Part shown: one piece after another, positions 49,354 to 58,459 of the stretch | Position numbering within the stretch: the first letter of the stretch is position 1 | How the letters are laid out: each line of letters begins with the position of its first letter | Assembly (NCBI RefSeq): GCF_004310345.1 | Contig: NZ_SISK01000007.1 | Span: 124,001-188,000, forward strand | Length of the DNA: 64,000 nt | Source of the DNA: Paracoccus subflavus | Lineage (GTDB): Bacteria; Pseudomonadota; Alphaproteobacteria; Rhodobacterales; Rhodobacteraceae | Direction of reading: 5' to 3' | Position numbers and translations under genes: made by a program | The notes under the pieces: model-generated | The model's database searches: none | What the model saw: only the letters and a program-made list of their open reading frames with translations | What the model was told of the DNA's origin: nothing

Positions 49354-51705
49354 ATGTCCGCATCGCATCTGAAGACCGTCGAGCAGCGCCTGCTGTGGTT
49401 GTCGCACTGGACGATTCACAATGCCAATCATCTCAGGCCCAAGGTTGACGGGATCAAGATCGGCGGCCACCAGGCGTCCTCGGCGTCGATGGTGTCGATC
49501 ATGACGGCCCTCTACTTTTCCGCGCTGCGCCCCGAGGACCGGGTGGCCGTCAAACCCCATGCCTCGCCCGTGTTCCACGCGATCCACTACCTGATGGGGA
49601 ACCAGACCCGCGAGAACCTGCAGAACTTCCGCGGCTTGGGGGGCGCGCAAAGCTATCCCTCCCGTACCAAGGACATTGACGACGTCGACTTTTCCACCGG
49701 CTCCGTGGGGTTGGGCGTGGCAATCACGTCCTTTGCCTCGATCGTGCAGGATTACGTGGCGGCCAAGCCGTGGGGCGCCGGTCGGCCGTTGGGGCGGATG
49801 GTGGCGCTGGTGGGCGATGCCGAACTTGACGAGGGTAATATCTATGAGGCCCTGCAGGAAGGCTGGAAGAACGACCTGCGCAACACCTGGTGGATCATCG
49901 ATTACAACCGGCAGTCGCTGGACGGCATCGTGCGCGAGGGCCTGTTCGGGCGGATCGAGAAGATCTTCGATGCGTTCGGATGGGATGTCGTGCGGGTCAA
50001 GTACGGCGCCCTCCAGCGCGCCGCGTTTGCCGAACCGGGCGGTGCGGCGCTGCGCGACTGGATCGACCGCTGTCCGAACCAGGAATATGCGGCGCTGACC
50101 TATATGGGCGGGGCCAGGTGGCGCGCCCGACTGATGCAGGATCTGGGCGATCAGGGCGAGGTGTCGGCGCTCATCGACCGGCGCGACGATCCTGCCCTGG
50201 CGGCGCTGATGGAAAACCTTGGCGGCAACTGCGTGCAGACGATGGCCGAAGCCTTTGCCGCCGTCGATCACGACCGGCCGACCTGTTTTCTGGCCTACAC
50301 GATCAAGGGCTGGGGGACGCCGATCGCCGGGCACAAGGACAACCATGGCGGCCTGATGACCAAGGCGCAGATGCAGGACTGGCAAACCCGGATGGGCGTC
50401 CCGCCGGGGCAGGAATGGGATCGCCTTGCAGCCGTCACGGATCCGGCCGGACTGCAGGAATTCCTGGACAAGGTGCCCTTCTTTTCCCGCGGCAAGCGGC
50501 TTTATCACGACGATCGGATCGCCGTGCCCGACCTGCCGGCCCCGCCGGAGCAGGAGATCTCGACCCAGGCGGCCTTTGGGAAAATTCTCGATTCGCTTGC
50601 AAAGGGAAGCAGCGATCTGTCCGCCCGCATCCTCACCACGTCGCCCGACGTGACCGGCACGACAAGCCTTGGGCCTTGGGTGAACCGCCGCAAGCTGTTT
50701 GCCCGCCAAGCACAGGCGGATGCGTTCATTGAACACCGCATCCCCTCGACCGCCCGCTGGGACTTCGCGCCGGAGGGGCAGCATATCGAACTGGGCATCG
50801 CCGAAATGAACCTGTTCCTGCTGCTGGGCGCGGCGGGGCTAAGCCACAGCCTGTTCGGAAAACGCCTTTTCCCGATCGGGACGGTCTACGATCCCTTCGT
50901 CGCGCGCGGCCTCGATGCGCTCAACTATGCCTGTTACCAAGATGCACGGTTCATGATTGTCGGGACGCCCTCCGGGATCACGCTCGCCCCCGAGGGGGGC
51001 GCGCACCAGTCGATCGGCACGCCGCTGATCGGACTGGCCCAAGACGGTCTTGCCGCTTTCGAACCCGCCTTCGCGGACGAGCTGGCGGTGATCATGACCT
51101 GGGCCTTCGACTATCTGCAGCGCAGCGGCGATGGCACCCCGGACGAACGGACATGGCTGCGCGACGAGGCCGGCGGTTCGGTTTATCTGCGCCTGAGTAC
51201 GAACCCGATCGAGCAGCCGGGCCGCCGCGTCGACGACGCGTTCCGACAGGGGGCGGTCGACGGCGCCTACTGGCTGCGCCGGCCAGGCCCGAATTGCGAT
51301 GTGGTGATAGCATACCAAGGCGCTGTCGCACCCGAGGCCATTCGCGCCGCAGGAGCGCTGTCGCAAAACCGGCGCGACGTGGGCGTTCTGGCGGTGACCT
51401 CGGCGGACAGGCTCAACGCGGGCTGGACGGCCGCACAGCGGGCGAGGGCGCGCGGCAATCGCGCGGCCGAAGCCCATATCGAGACGCTTCTGCGACCATT
51501 GCCTGCGCATTGCGCCCTGATCACCGTGATAGACGGTCATCCCGCGACGCTGTCATGGCTGGGCAGCGTGGCCGGCCATCGCACCATCCCGCTGGGCGTG
51601 GATCATTTCGGGCAAACCGGAACGATCGCCGATCTCTACGCCCATTTTGGCATCGACGCAGGCACCATCACCGCCATGGCCCTGGGACTGACGGAGGGAC
51701 GCTGA
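49354..51705 (+). CDS. 2-oxoacid dehydrogenase E1 (homodimeric, AceE/MdeB-like)
   Basis: A 783-residue thiamine-diphosphate enzyme of the pyruvate dehydrogenase E1 type. The TPP site reads GDAELDEGNIYEALQEGWKN followed by WIIDYNRQ. The activating glutamate is in HIELGIAEMNLF, and KGWGTPIAGHKDNHGG is an active-site loop. GGGGAG precedes the ATG. The divergent Lrp gene recalls the mde locus, where MdeB decarboxylates 2-oxobutyrate. No E2, E3 or methionine gamma-lyase gene is adjacent; IS debris follows. Confidence 0.85.
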   Translation: MSASHLKTVEQRLLWLSHWTIHNANHLRPKVDGIKIGGHQASSASMVSIMTALYFSALRPEDRVAVKPHASPVFHAIHYLMGNQTRENLQNFRGLGGAQSYPSRTKDIDDVDFSTGSVGLGVAITSFASIVQDYVAAKPWGAGRPLGRMVALVGDAELDEGNIYEALQEGWKNDLRNTWWIIDYNRQSLDGIVREGLFGRIEKIFDAFGWDVVRVKYGALQRAAFAEPGGAALRDWIDRCPNQEYAALTYMGGARWRARLMQDLGDQGEVSALIDRRDDPALAALMENLGGNCVQTMAEAFAAVDHDRPTCFLAYTIKGWGTPIAGHKDNHGGLMTKAQMQDWQTRMGVPPGQEWDRLAAVTDPAGLQEFLDKVPFFSRGKRLYHDDRIAVPDLPAPPEQEISTQAAFGKILDSLAKGSSDLSARILTTSPDVTGTTSLGPWVNRRKLFARQAQADAFIEHRIPSTARWDFAPEGQHIELGIAEMNLFLLLGAAGLSHSLFGKRLFPIGTVYDPFVARGLDALNYACYQDARFMIVGTPSGITLAPEGGAHQSIGTPLIGLAQDGLAAFEPAFADELAVIMTWAFDYLQRSGDGTPDERTWLRDEAGGSVYLRLSTNPIEQPGRRVDDAFRQGAVDGAYWLRRPGPNCDVVIAYQGAVAPEAIRAAGALSQNRRDVGVLAVTSADRLNAGWTAAQRARARGNRAAEAHIETLLRPLPAHCALITVIDGHPATLSWLGSVAGHRTIPLGVDHFGQTGTIADLYAHFGIDAGTITAMALGLTEGR

Positions 51706-51875
51706 CGCCAATGTCTGACGCGGTCTCTCATCTGAGTCCTGTATCTGACGGGCTTGGCGCCATTCGAAAGGTTCTATGACGTCAGCGCCGAGTGCCTTGG
51801 GATAGCTCTGGCCCGCTAGGTGGCAGGTCAAATTGAATCGCGTTGTGCTCAAAGGGTGGTTCGCGCGTCTCACAG

Positions 51876-52190
51876 TGACGTTGCCCCCAACTTTTATCCA
51901 GCGTGAGCGAGACTCCGGGTTTGAGTTTTGCCTGTTTGGGGGGTTGGGCAACGGGGGCTTCCGCGGAGGGGGTTGGCGCGGAGCTTTTTGGGTTGCGCAG
52001 CGTCAGGCCCCGTTGCGGGGTGAAGGTCTGGCCGAACTCGGAAGGCCTCTGCCAGCCGAGGCGCGAGTGCAGGCGTTCGGTGTTGTCGTCTTTCCGCCAG
52101 GCCGCGAGCGTGGCGCGGACGTGGTTCAGGGACGGGAACAGGGCCTCGTTCAAAAGCTCGTCGCACAGGGTCCGCCAGGCGTGTGGGGCC
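51876..52190 (-). pseudogene. IS3-family transposase 3' fragment with terminal repeat
   Basis: Minus-strand frames encode the C-terminus of an IS3-family OrfB: DELLNEALFPSLNHVRATLA, RLHSRLGWQRPSEFGQTFTP and RGLTLRNPKSSAPTP, then a frameshift and TRSLAHAG with a stop. The outer end at 51876-51899 (TGACGTTGCCCCCAAC...) looks like the element's inverted-repeat terminus. Catalytic residues upstream are missing. Confidence 0.75.
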
Positions 52191-52198
52191 CTGCATTT

Positions 52199-52420
52199 TG
52201 ATCCGTCGAGCTACCATTACAAATCCTGCCGAACCGGGCAGGCCTCTTTAGTACTGAGGATTAGGGAGATCTACCAAACGCGGGTGCGATACGGATACCG
52301 GCGCATTCACGTCTTGCTGCGACGGGAAGGTTGGCGGGTGAACATCAAGAAAACCCGCAGAATTTACAACGAGATGGGCTTTCCGTTGCGCAACAAGCAT
52401 CCGAAGCGACGGGTCAATGA
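52199..52420 (+). pseudogene. IS3-family transposase internal fragment (opposite orientation)
   Basis: A plus-strand frame encodes the N-terminal part of an IS3-family OrfB: DPSSYHYKSCRTGQASLV, RIREIYQTRVRYGYRRIH and LLRREGWRVNIKKTRRIYNE, ending around PKRRVNDLL. The DDE core is absent. It abuts the first IS3 fragment head to head. The two opposed pieces suggest rearrangement of one or two similar elements. Confidence 0.75.
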
Positions 52421-52587
52421 CCTCCTGCCGCATGATCATAACGGAGTTGGCGCCTTCGATGCGACCTTGGCTAGATCCTCCTTTCCATGAATAGCACAGA
52501 AAGAAGGTTAACTAGACGTGTTGAATGATAGAGAGCGGAGGACCTTATTTTCCACGTGCCAGATTGGCGTTGTGCGCGGCCAAGTTC

Positions 52588-53193
52588 TCACTTTCGGACT
52601 TTGAGATTGTTCAGGAGACCGTCCGCATAGATAATTGCAGTTGCAATCTCAACGGTAGAGGACCGCCGCGTCATTGCGTGGCTTCGGATAACTTTGTAGG
52701 CTTCCTGTTCGTCGATACCGTGATGACGCATCAGAATGAACTTAGCTTCAGTGATGGTCTGAATCTGCTCCAGCTTCTGACGCAGCTTTTCCTCCGTCTT
52801 GAGCGCCTCTTGCCGCATCTGCCATGTGCGCCGAGCCATCAACAAGTTGCTCAAAACCCCAAAGGCGCGCAACGGCTTGCTCAGCACAGCGTGCACGTCG
52901 AGTTCCAGAATTCCTGCCAGCACCGACGGGTTTTCATAGGCGATAATGCCAACAAGTGTAGGTTTCTGTTCGGGACGAGAAGACAATATCTTTGCCAGCG
53001 CAGGAGAGATCGACTCTTTGATCTCAACGAAGATGACATCCAAGGGAGGGAGTTGCACTTCAGGAGGTGGCCAAAGAGTTTCGACATTGCAGCCGATGCG
53101 GTTGATCTGCTGGATCAAGTCGTCTGCGTCGGCATCCCGGGGATGCAGCACAAGGACGTTTAGGTTGCGGAGACTGCCAATCAGATCCGTCAT
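52588..53193 (-). CDS. amiR: AmiR-type response regulator with ANTAR domain
   Basis: A 201-residue protein with a pseudo-receiver N-terminal half (about 1-120; LNVLVLHPRDADADDLIQQI) and a C-terminal ANTAR RNA-binding domain (about 140-195; AKFILMRHHGIDEQEAYKVI then ATAIIYADGLL). AmiR releases transcription antitermination of amidase operons when amides bind its partner AmiC. Here amiC is reduced to a fragment just upstream, so control is probably lost. GC content of this stretch is visibly lower than the core genes. Confidence 0.83.
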   Translation of the reverse strand: MTDLIGSLRNLNVLVLHPRDADADDLIQQINRIGCNVETLWPPPEVQLPPLDVIFVEIKESISPALAKILSSRPEQKPTLVGIIAYENPSVLAGILELDVHAVLSKPLRAFGVLSNLLMARRTWQMRQEALKTEEKLRQKLEQIQTITEAKFILMRHHGIDEQEAYKVIRSHAMTRRSSTVEIATAIIYADGLLNNLKVRK

Positions 53194-53229
53194 CTGATGG
53201 CTTTCCTGCGCGTGACGTGAGAAATGTTC

Positions 53230-53522
53230 CTACCCCCTGCGCTTTTTGATCTCTATCTTTCGTAGCCTAAATATCCGGTCGTTCAAATCAGGAAGGACGA
53301 GATAGGGGTCAGGCTTTATCGGTCGGACCACCTCGCGCAGTACAACGAAGTCGCCGGCTTCATCGACCCTGCCGATCCGAGAATGCAGATAGGTATGGTT
53401 GTTGTCAGGATCGATTTTCACCTGCCCCTGCGGTGCGTTAAAGGTTGCGCCCAGCAGGGCTTCGCGCAGCTGTACAATGTCTAAACAGCGCACCTTCTCA
53501 AGTGCCGCCGCGAGCATATGGC
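53230..53522 (-). pseudogene. 3' fragment of amiC-like amide/urea-binding protein gene
   Basis: The minus-strand frame encodes about 95 residues matching the C-terminus of AmiC/UrtA-type periplasmic binding proteins. It runs from [10 protein letters not shown] through LREALLGATFNAPQGQV, DPDNNHTYLHSRIG and VRPIKPDPYL. The preceding three-quarters is missing and the join falls inside an amiE fragment. A deletion from within amiE to within amiC explains it. The fragment precedes amiR, as amiC does in intact operons. Confidence 0.78.
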
Positions 53523-53986
53523 CCTTCGGCAACGCTAGTGGATCCGCCGGGATACCAGCCCTCGATCGGACACCAAGGCAGAATTTTGCGATAGGTCGAG
53601 ACAATCTCGCCCTTGTTGTTCATTAGGATCAGAGTGTTGTAGGGCGGCTTGCGGGGATGGTCCTCGTGCCGTTCGCCGGTGAGCGAGAAGATGCCCCAGA
53701 CATTCGCTTTGCGGCAGGCGCGCGCCAATACTTCGGTTTCTTCACCGGGTATACTGACGGCCGTATCATACATTTCCTTCTCGTCATACATGATGCCCTG
53801 GAGCGAGTATTCGGGGAATACCACCAAATCCATCCCCGGCAAGCCCTGCTTCATGCCAACCACCATGTCCGAAATCTTGTTGGCGTTCGCCAGAACCTCG
53901 TCCTTGGTGTGCAGACGGGGCATCTTGTAGTTGACAACCGCAACACCGACGGTGCTCGGGCTGGATGAAATGTCTCCGTGTCTCAT
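53523..53986 (-). pseudogene. amiE: 5' fragment of aliphatic amidase gene
   Basis: About 155 N-terminal residues of an aliphatic amidase: [63 protein letters not shown] and [10 protein letters not shown]. This includes the catalytic glutamate region (FPEY) and lysine region (YRKILPW), but the cysteine and all later parts are gone. AGGAG precedes the ATG. The frame ends shortly after the join with amiC at about 53522. Amidases of this type hydrolyse acetamide and similar short amides. Confidence 0.85.
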
Positions 53987-54037
53987 TCGGCTTTCTCCTC
54001 TCTGGTTGGATTAGGGCAGGTAGAGTGACCCCTCTGC

Positions 54038-54733
54038 TTAGAAAGTCAGGTAGCGTTCTGCGATATCGTCGGTCAGGTCGGCACCGGCGCCTGCAATCAC
54101 GACCCGGCCCTTATCGATCACCAGGAACCGGTCCGATACCTCGCGTGCGAATGGCACGTTTTGTTCGACGAGGATCACAGTCAAGCCGAGTTCTCGATTC
54201 AGCCGCACGATGATGTCGTGGATTTGCTTGACGATATTGGGCTGGATTCCTTCGGTAGGTTCGTCCAGGATCAGGATCTTAGGGTCCATAGCCAAGGCTC
54301 GGGCAATGGCAAGCTGCTGCTGCTGGCCACCTGACAAATCGCCGCCTCGACGGTCCAAAAAGTCTCGCAGGATTGGAAACAGTTCGAACACCAGATCGGG
54401 CATGCCACGCTTGCCGTCGCGACGGGCATAGGTCCCCATTATGATATTCTCGCGCACCGTCAGCCGGGGGATGATATGGCGCCCCTGTGGGATATAGCCG
54501 ATACCCAGCATCGCACGGTCGGGCGTCCGCATCCGTGCGATTTCGGTTCCTTCGATGGTCAGGCTGCCATCGAGACGGTCGGTTAGCCCCATGAAGCTGC
54601 GCATAAGCGTGGTCTTGCCTACGCCGTTGCGCCCCAAGACAGTTAGGAGCTGGCCCTTCTCAAGCAAGAAGCTGATATCTTGCAGGACCGGACTCTTCCC
54701 ATAGTAGGAATACAGGTTTTTCGCCTCAAGCAT
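54038..54733 (-). CDS. urtE: Urea/amide ABC transporter ATP-binding protein, UrtE type
   Basis: A 231-residue branched-chain-type ABC ATPase. Walker A is GRNGVGKTTL, the signature LSGGQQQQ, Walker B ILILDEPTEGIQPNIV; the last phrase is characteristic of UrtE. It precedes the amiE fragment in the same direction. The set amide/urea ATPase, amidase, AmiC, AmiR looks like a former short-chain amide uptake and degradation operon. The permease and UrtD-type genes expected upstream are absent because another fragment joins immediately after the start codon. Confidence 0.88.
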   Translation of the reverse strand: MLEAKNLYSYYGKSPVLQDISFLLEKGQLLTVLGRNGVGKTTLMRSFMGLTDRLDGSLTIEGTEIARMRTPDRAMLGIGYIPQGRHIIPRLTVRENIIMGTYARRDGKRGMPDLVFELFPILRDFLDRRGGDLSGGQQQQLAIARALAMDPKILILDEPTEGIQPNIVKQIHDIIVRLNRELGLTVILVEQNVPFAREVSDRFLVIDKGRVVIAGAGADLTDDIAERYLTF

Positions 54734-54760
54734 GATCGATCCTCAATGTCCCAGGTAGAC

Positions 54761-56065
54761 AGCCTTACGGGGCGGGTCCTGTTCTCGGGTCAGGACCTGC
54801 TTCAAACCCCGGACGCGCAGATGAAGAAGATCCGGGGCGGGCGCATCGGTTTGATTCCGCAGGACCCCGGTAGCGCATTGAACCCGATGATGCGGGTGGG
54901 CACCCAGATCGCTGAGGCCCTGCGGCTGCACCGCGGTCTGGCGGGCCAGGCGGCGCGGGCCGCAGCGCGGCGTTTGCTGGATCAGGTGGGAATTCCCGAT
55001 GCCGCGAACCGGCTGAACCGCTATCCCTTCGAATTCTCGGGCGGCCAGAAACAGCGCCTGATGATCGCTATCGCCTTGGCAGGCGAGCCCGATCTGCTGA
55101 TCGCCGATGAACCGACGACGGCACTGGACGTGACGATCCAGGCGCAGATACTGGACCTACTGGCTCAGGTTCAGCGCGACACTGGCATGGCGATGGTGCT
55201 GATCAGCCATGACCTTGGCGTCATTTCGCAGACCTGCCGGCGCGTCGCCGTCATGTATGCGGGGCGTGTCGTCGAGGTCGCCTCGTCCGCCGCGCTGTTC
55301 CGCGATCCCGCGCATCCCTATGCGCGCGGGCTGGCCAACAGCCACACCCTGATCTTCGACAACCGCGATCCGGTCCTGGCTGACCGACGCATCCGGCAGG
55401 CCCTGTCCTTCGCCATCGACCGCCAGAAGCTGGTCGATACTCTTTGGCTGGGCTTGGCCAAGGTTCCCGCCAGCCACAATTACCCCGAATTCGGCCAGAT
55501 GTATGTCGAGGGCCGCTCACTGCCCTTCGATCCCGAAAAAGCCAAGATGCTGCTGCAGGAGGCGGGCTATGCTGGCCAGCCAATCATCTATCGCAGCCAG
55601 CCGGCCTATTACACCAACGCCCTCGAAGCGGCGCAGGTGATGATCGAGATGTGGAAGGCCGTCGGCCTCAACGCCTCGCTTCAAGTGGTCGAGACCAGCG
55701 CCCAGATGCGCGAGGAAGGAAATTCGCAGATCTCCAACTGGTCGAATTCGACCCGCCTGCCCGACCCGCTAGGCGCGCTCTGGGTGTCCTGGGGGCCGGG
55801 CGGCGAGGTCCAGTCGACGGACATCTGGTCGCCCGAATCGCGCGAAGCCTTCAATGCCGCCGGTATGGCGCTTGAGGCCGAAACCGATCCGGCCAAGCGC
55901 AAGGCGCTGTTCGTGACCATGCTGGACGAATGGGAAAAGGAAGTGCCCGGCACGATCCTCTACCAGCCCTTCGAGGCCTATGCGATCCGCCGGTCGATCC
56001 AGTGGCGGCCAACCACCTTCTACTTCATGGACCTGCGTCCCGACAATCTGACTTTTGGGGCCTGA
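54761..56065 (+). pseudogene. In-frame chimera of dipeptide ABC ATPase and binding protein fragments
   Basis: One open frame joins two unrelated pieces. The first (to about 55340) is a DppD/OppD-type ATPase lacking the Walker A region. It has Q-loop LIPQDPGSALNPMM, signature FSGGQKQR, Walker [14 protein letters not shown]-loop ISHD and the C-terminal DPAHPYARGLA. The second (to 56065) is the C-terminal half of a family 5 solute-binding protein (RRIRQALSFAIDRQKLVDTL, WGPGGEVQST, VPGTILYQPFEA). Without Walker A it cannot be a working ATPase. It probably arose by deletion between transporter genes. Confidence 0.8.
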
Positions 56066-56067
56066 CA

Positions 56068-56964
56068 GTGGCATCGGCCAGTTCGCAGCGTCCGCTTGAG
56101 ATCGTTCAGGTATCCGATACGCACCTGTCTCAGAGCCATGCTTGGTTCACGGCGAACTGGCCGGTGTTCCTTGACGAGATGCGGGCGCAGACACCCGATC
56201 TGATCGTCAACTCGGGGGATCTGTCGTTCAACGGGCCGGACAACCCCGAGGATCTGTCCTTCGCGCGGGCGGCGCATGACGCCCTGCCCGCGCCTTGGCG
56301 CGCCGTTGCGGGCAATCACGACGTGGGCGAGGCGCCGGGTGCCTCGCGCCTGAACCAGCAGGTCGATGACCGTCGCCTTGCGGCCTGGCGCACCCATGTC
56401 GGGCCGTCTTGGTGGGTCCATGACCTTGAACGCGACAGTCTGGGCCTGCGCCTGATCGGGCTTGATACCGCGCTGATGGGCTCGGGCCATCCGGATGAGG
56501 CCCGGCAGGCCGCGTTCGTCGAGGCGGTGTTGGCCGATCGCGCCGGCCGACCGGTGCTGGTCTTCCTGCATCTGCCGCCATTTACCGCGGATCCCGAGGA
56601 TCGGGCCATCACAACACAGTGCCTGATGTTCGATCGCCGCCGCTGGCTTCTGAATTGCTGCAGGACGGGCGGCGTGCTGGCAATCGCGGCCGGCCATATT
56701 CATCGACACAGCGTGGCTGAATGGGACGGGATGGCGGTCGTGACCGCGCCCGCCACCTCGTTCGTCAACGTGCCCGACGGTCCCGTGTCTGCCATGCGCC
56801 CCTTGCGCACCGGCTATCTGCTCTGGAGCTATGATGGGATCAATCTGCGTCACAGCGTGATCCGACCGCGCCTGTTCCTGTCGACCGACGCCAGCAACTG
56901 GACCGAGGCTGACCGCACCACCACAACCCTTCCGCCGCGCCCCCTTGCCGCGGCCCTGTTCTGA
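56068..56964 (+). CDS. Metallophosphoesterase
   Basis: A 298-residue calcineurin-like phosphoesterase. The metal-binding motifs are in order: VSDTHL, VNSGDLSF, AVAGNHDVG, LHLPP and AAGHIHRHS. It starts with GTG 3 nt after the transporter chimera and is followed by a second phosphoesterase and a HAD stub. The trio suggests organophosphate ester degradation. The substrate is unknown; cyclic nucleotides or phosphodiesters are typical. Confidence 0.85.
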   Translation: MASASSQRPLEIVQVSDTHLSQSHAWFTANWPVFLDEMRAQTPDLIVNSGDLSFNGPDNPEDLSFARAAHDALPAPWRAVAGNHDVGEAPGASRLNQQVDDRRLAAWRTHVGPSWWVHDLERDSLGLRLIGLDTALMGSGHPDEARQAAFVEAVLADRAGRPVLVFLHLPPFTADPEDRAITTQCLMFDRRRWLLNCCRTGGVLAIAAGHIHRHSVAEWDGMAVVTAPATSFVNVPDGPVSAMRPLRTGYLLWSYDGINLRHSVIRPRLFLSTDASNWTEADRTTTTLPPRPLAAALF

Positions 56965-56975
56965 GGACCGACCCC

Positions 56976-58262
56976 ATGACCCATCCGATAGCCGTCATCG
57001 TGATCTGCGATGGCAATCGTCCCGATTTCATCACCGATGCGACCACGCCCACGATGGCCGCGCTGCGCCGTGCAGGCGCCTGGCACGACAATCACCGCGG
57101 CATCTTTCCCTCGGCCACCCGCGCCTCCTCGGCCTCGATCGCCACGGGCAGCTTTCCGTTGGCACACGGCCTGCGCGGCAATGCGGTCGCCCTGCCGGTG
57201 CCGGGCGGGTTCGAATACCACAATGCCGGCAAGCCCGAGTTCTTTGACACCTATCGCGCTCACTACGGCCGCATGCTGTCCCGTCCTGCGATGTCTGAGC
57301 GGGTGGCGGGGCTAGGGACCGCGCTGATTGCCTCGAACGTCTCGCCGGGGGCGGCGTTCTTCCATGACAGCTATAGCCACGCCCAAATGCTGCACCGCCA
57401 CGAAAGCTATGCGCCCGGTCGTAGCGCGATGCCCCCCTTGCCCGCGACACCGGGCCATGCCGGGGACCGTGTTGTGACCGAGGCATTCATCGCCGTCCTG
57501 CTAGAGCGTCGTCCCCCCGTGGCCACGCTCTGGCTGTCCGAGCCGGATGTGTCGATGCACGCAGCGCCGCTGGGATCGGATCTGCACCTTCAGGCGCTGG
57601 CGCAGGCGGATACGCTTGTAGCGCAGGTTGCCGAAGCGGTGGGCCGCTTGCGCGACGCGGGGCACGACGTGCTGTTCATGCTCGGTTCTGATCATGGCCA
57701 TGAATCCGTGACCGAGGTGGTGCCGGTAGAGCGGCGTCTGTTCGAGGCCGGGTTCAAGGCCGACTTGGACAGCCCCGAACTGATAGTGGTGCCGCAGGGC
57801 TGCTCGGCCTTCATCCACTTCGCCGGTCCCGCACTTGCCCGCAAGGCCGAGGTCGGTGACTGGCTGCGAGAGCGAGACTGGGTTGAAGAGGTGATAGAGG
57901 GCGAGGATTTGCCCAAACTCGGCCAGATCCCCGGAGCCGACGTCATCGCCATCGACATGGCCAAGATCGATGATACCAATATAAAAGGCGTGCGTGGCCT
58001 TTCCGCGATGGCCACCCGATTCAACGAGGACGAGGACGCTGTGCGTACGCATTGCGGCATGCATGGTGGCCGAGGCTATTACGAAAGTCGTCCCGTACTG
58101 CTAGCCGTCGGCGGGGCCTTTGAGGCTGGCTCGATCCACAAGGGGCAAACATCGATCACCGACATCGCCCCGACGGTCATGGCGCATTTGGGCTTGCCAG
58201 TCGACGGCATGGACGGTCGCGCCCTGCAACCACGCGTCGCTCTCGCCATGGAAAGTGCCTGA
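56976..58262 (+). CDS. Alkaline phosphatase-superfamily phosphodiesterase
   Basis: A 428-residue member of the nucleotide pyrophosphatase/phosphodiesterase branch. A first metal aspartate is D12 (VIVICDGNRPD). The nucleophile is probably T48 in IFPSATRASSASIATG. Further metal ligands lie in LSEPDVSMH, LGSDHGHE and the late GMHGGRGYYE. It starts 12 nt after the metallophosphoesterase. Phosphonoacetate hydrolases belong to the same superfamily, so a phosphonate substrate is possible but unproven. Confidence 0.85.
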   Translation: MTHPIAVIVICDGNRPDFITDATTPTMAALRRAGAWHDNHRGIFPSATRASSASIATGSFPLAHGLRGNAVALPVPGGFEYHNAGKPEFFDTYRAHYGRMLSRPAMSERVAGLGTALIASNVSPGAAFFHDSYSHAQMLHRHESYAPGRSAMPPLPATPGHAGDRVVTEAFIAVLLERRPPVATLWLSEPDVSMHAAPLGSDLHLQALAQADTLVAQVAEAVGRLRDAGHDVLFMLGSDHGHESVTEVVPVERRLFEAGFKADLDSPELIVVPQGCSAFIHFAGPALARKAEVGDWLRERDWVEEVIEGEDLPKLGQIPGADVIAIDMAKIDDTNIKGVRGLSAMATRFNEDEDAVRTHCGMHGGRGYYESRPVLLAVGGAFEAGSIHKGQTSITDIAPTVMAHLGLPVDGMDGRALQPRVALAMESA

Positions 58263-58263
58263 C

Positions 58264-58335
58264 ATGCGGTCCATCATCTTCGATCTTGACAGAGAGCTGG
58301 TGGACAGCGCATCCGACCTGTTGCCTGCAGCGATT
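58264..58335 (+). pseudogene. N-terminal stub of a HAD-family phosphatase
   Basis: ATG at 58264, right after the phosphodiesterase, opens a phosphoglycolate phosphatase-like N-terminus, MRSIIFDLDRELVDSASDLL. The HAD nucleophile motif DxD is present, but the usual glycine-threonine after it is replaced by Arg-Glu. Similarity stops after about 24 residues. The rest of the gene is missing. Confidence 0.7.
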
Positions 58336-58459
58336 TGGTGGTTTTCGCGCAGTAGTCTGAAAGGTAATGATTTTTTCCGTGCATAGCATGTCGTATTTCG
58401 AGAATTCAACCGGGGGGCGGCCGGAATCTGGATCGAAATACCCTCAGCCAATGAATGGA
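58336..58459. other. Junction DNA without recognisable gene
   Basis: A short A/T-richer segment between the HAD stub and the hsdR remnant. Nothing is recognised on either strand. It marks one of several breakpoints in this region. Confidence 0.4.

Noticed and set aside
53535-53545. Polylinker-like CTAGTGGATCC inside the amiE fragment
   Set aside because: It is an isolated 11-nt match flanked on both sides by continuous amidase-like coding sequence, with no further vector sequence. Chance is the simplest explanation.
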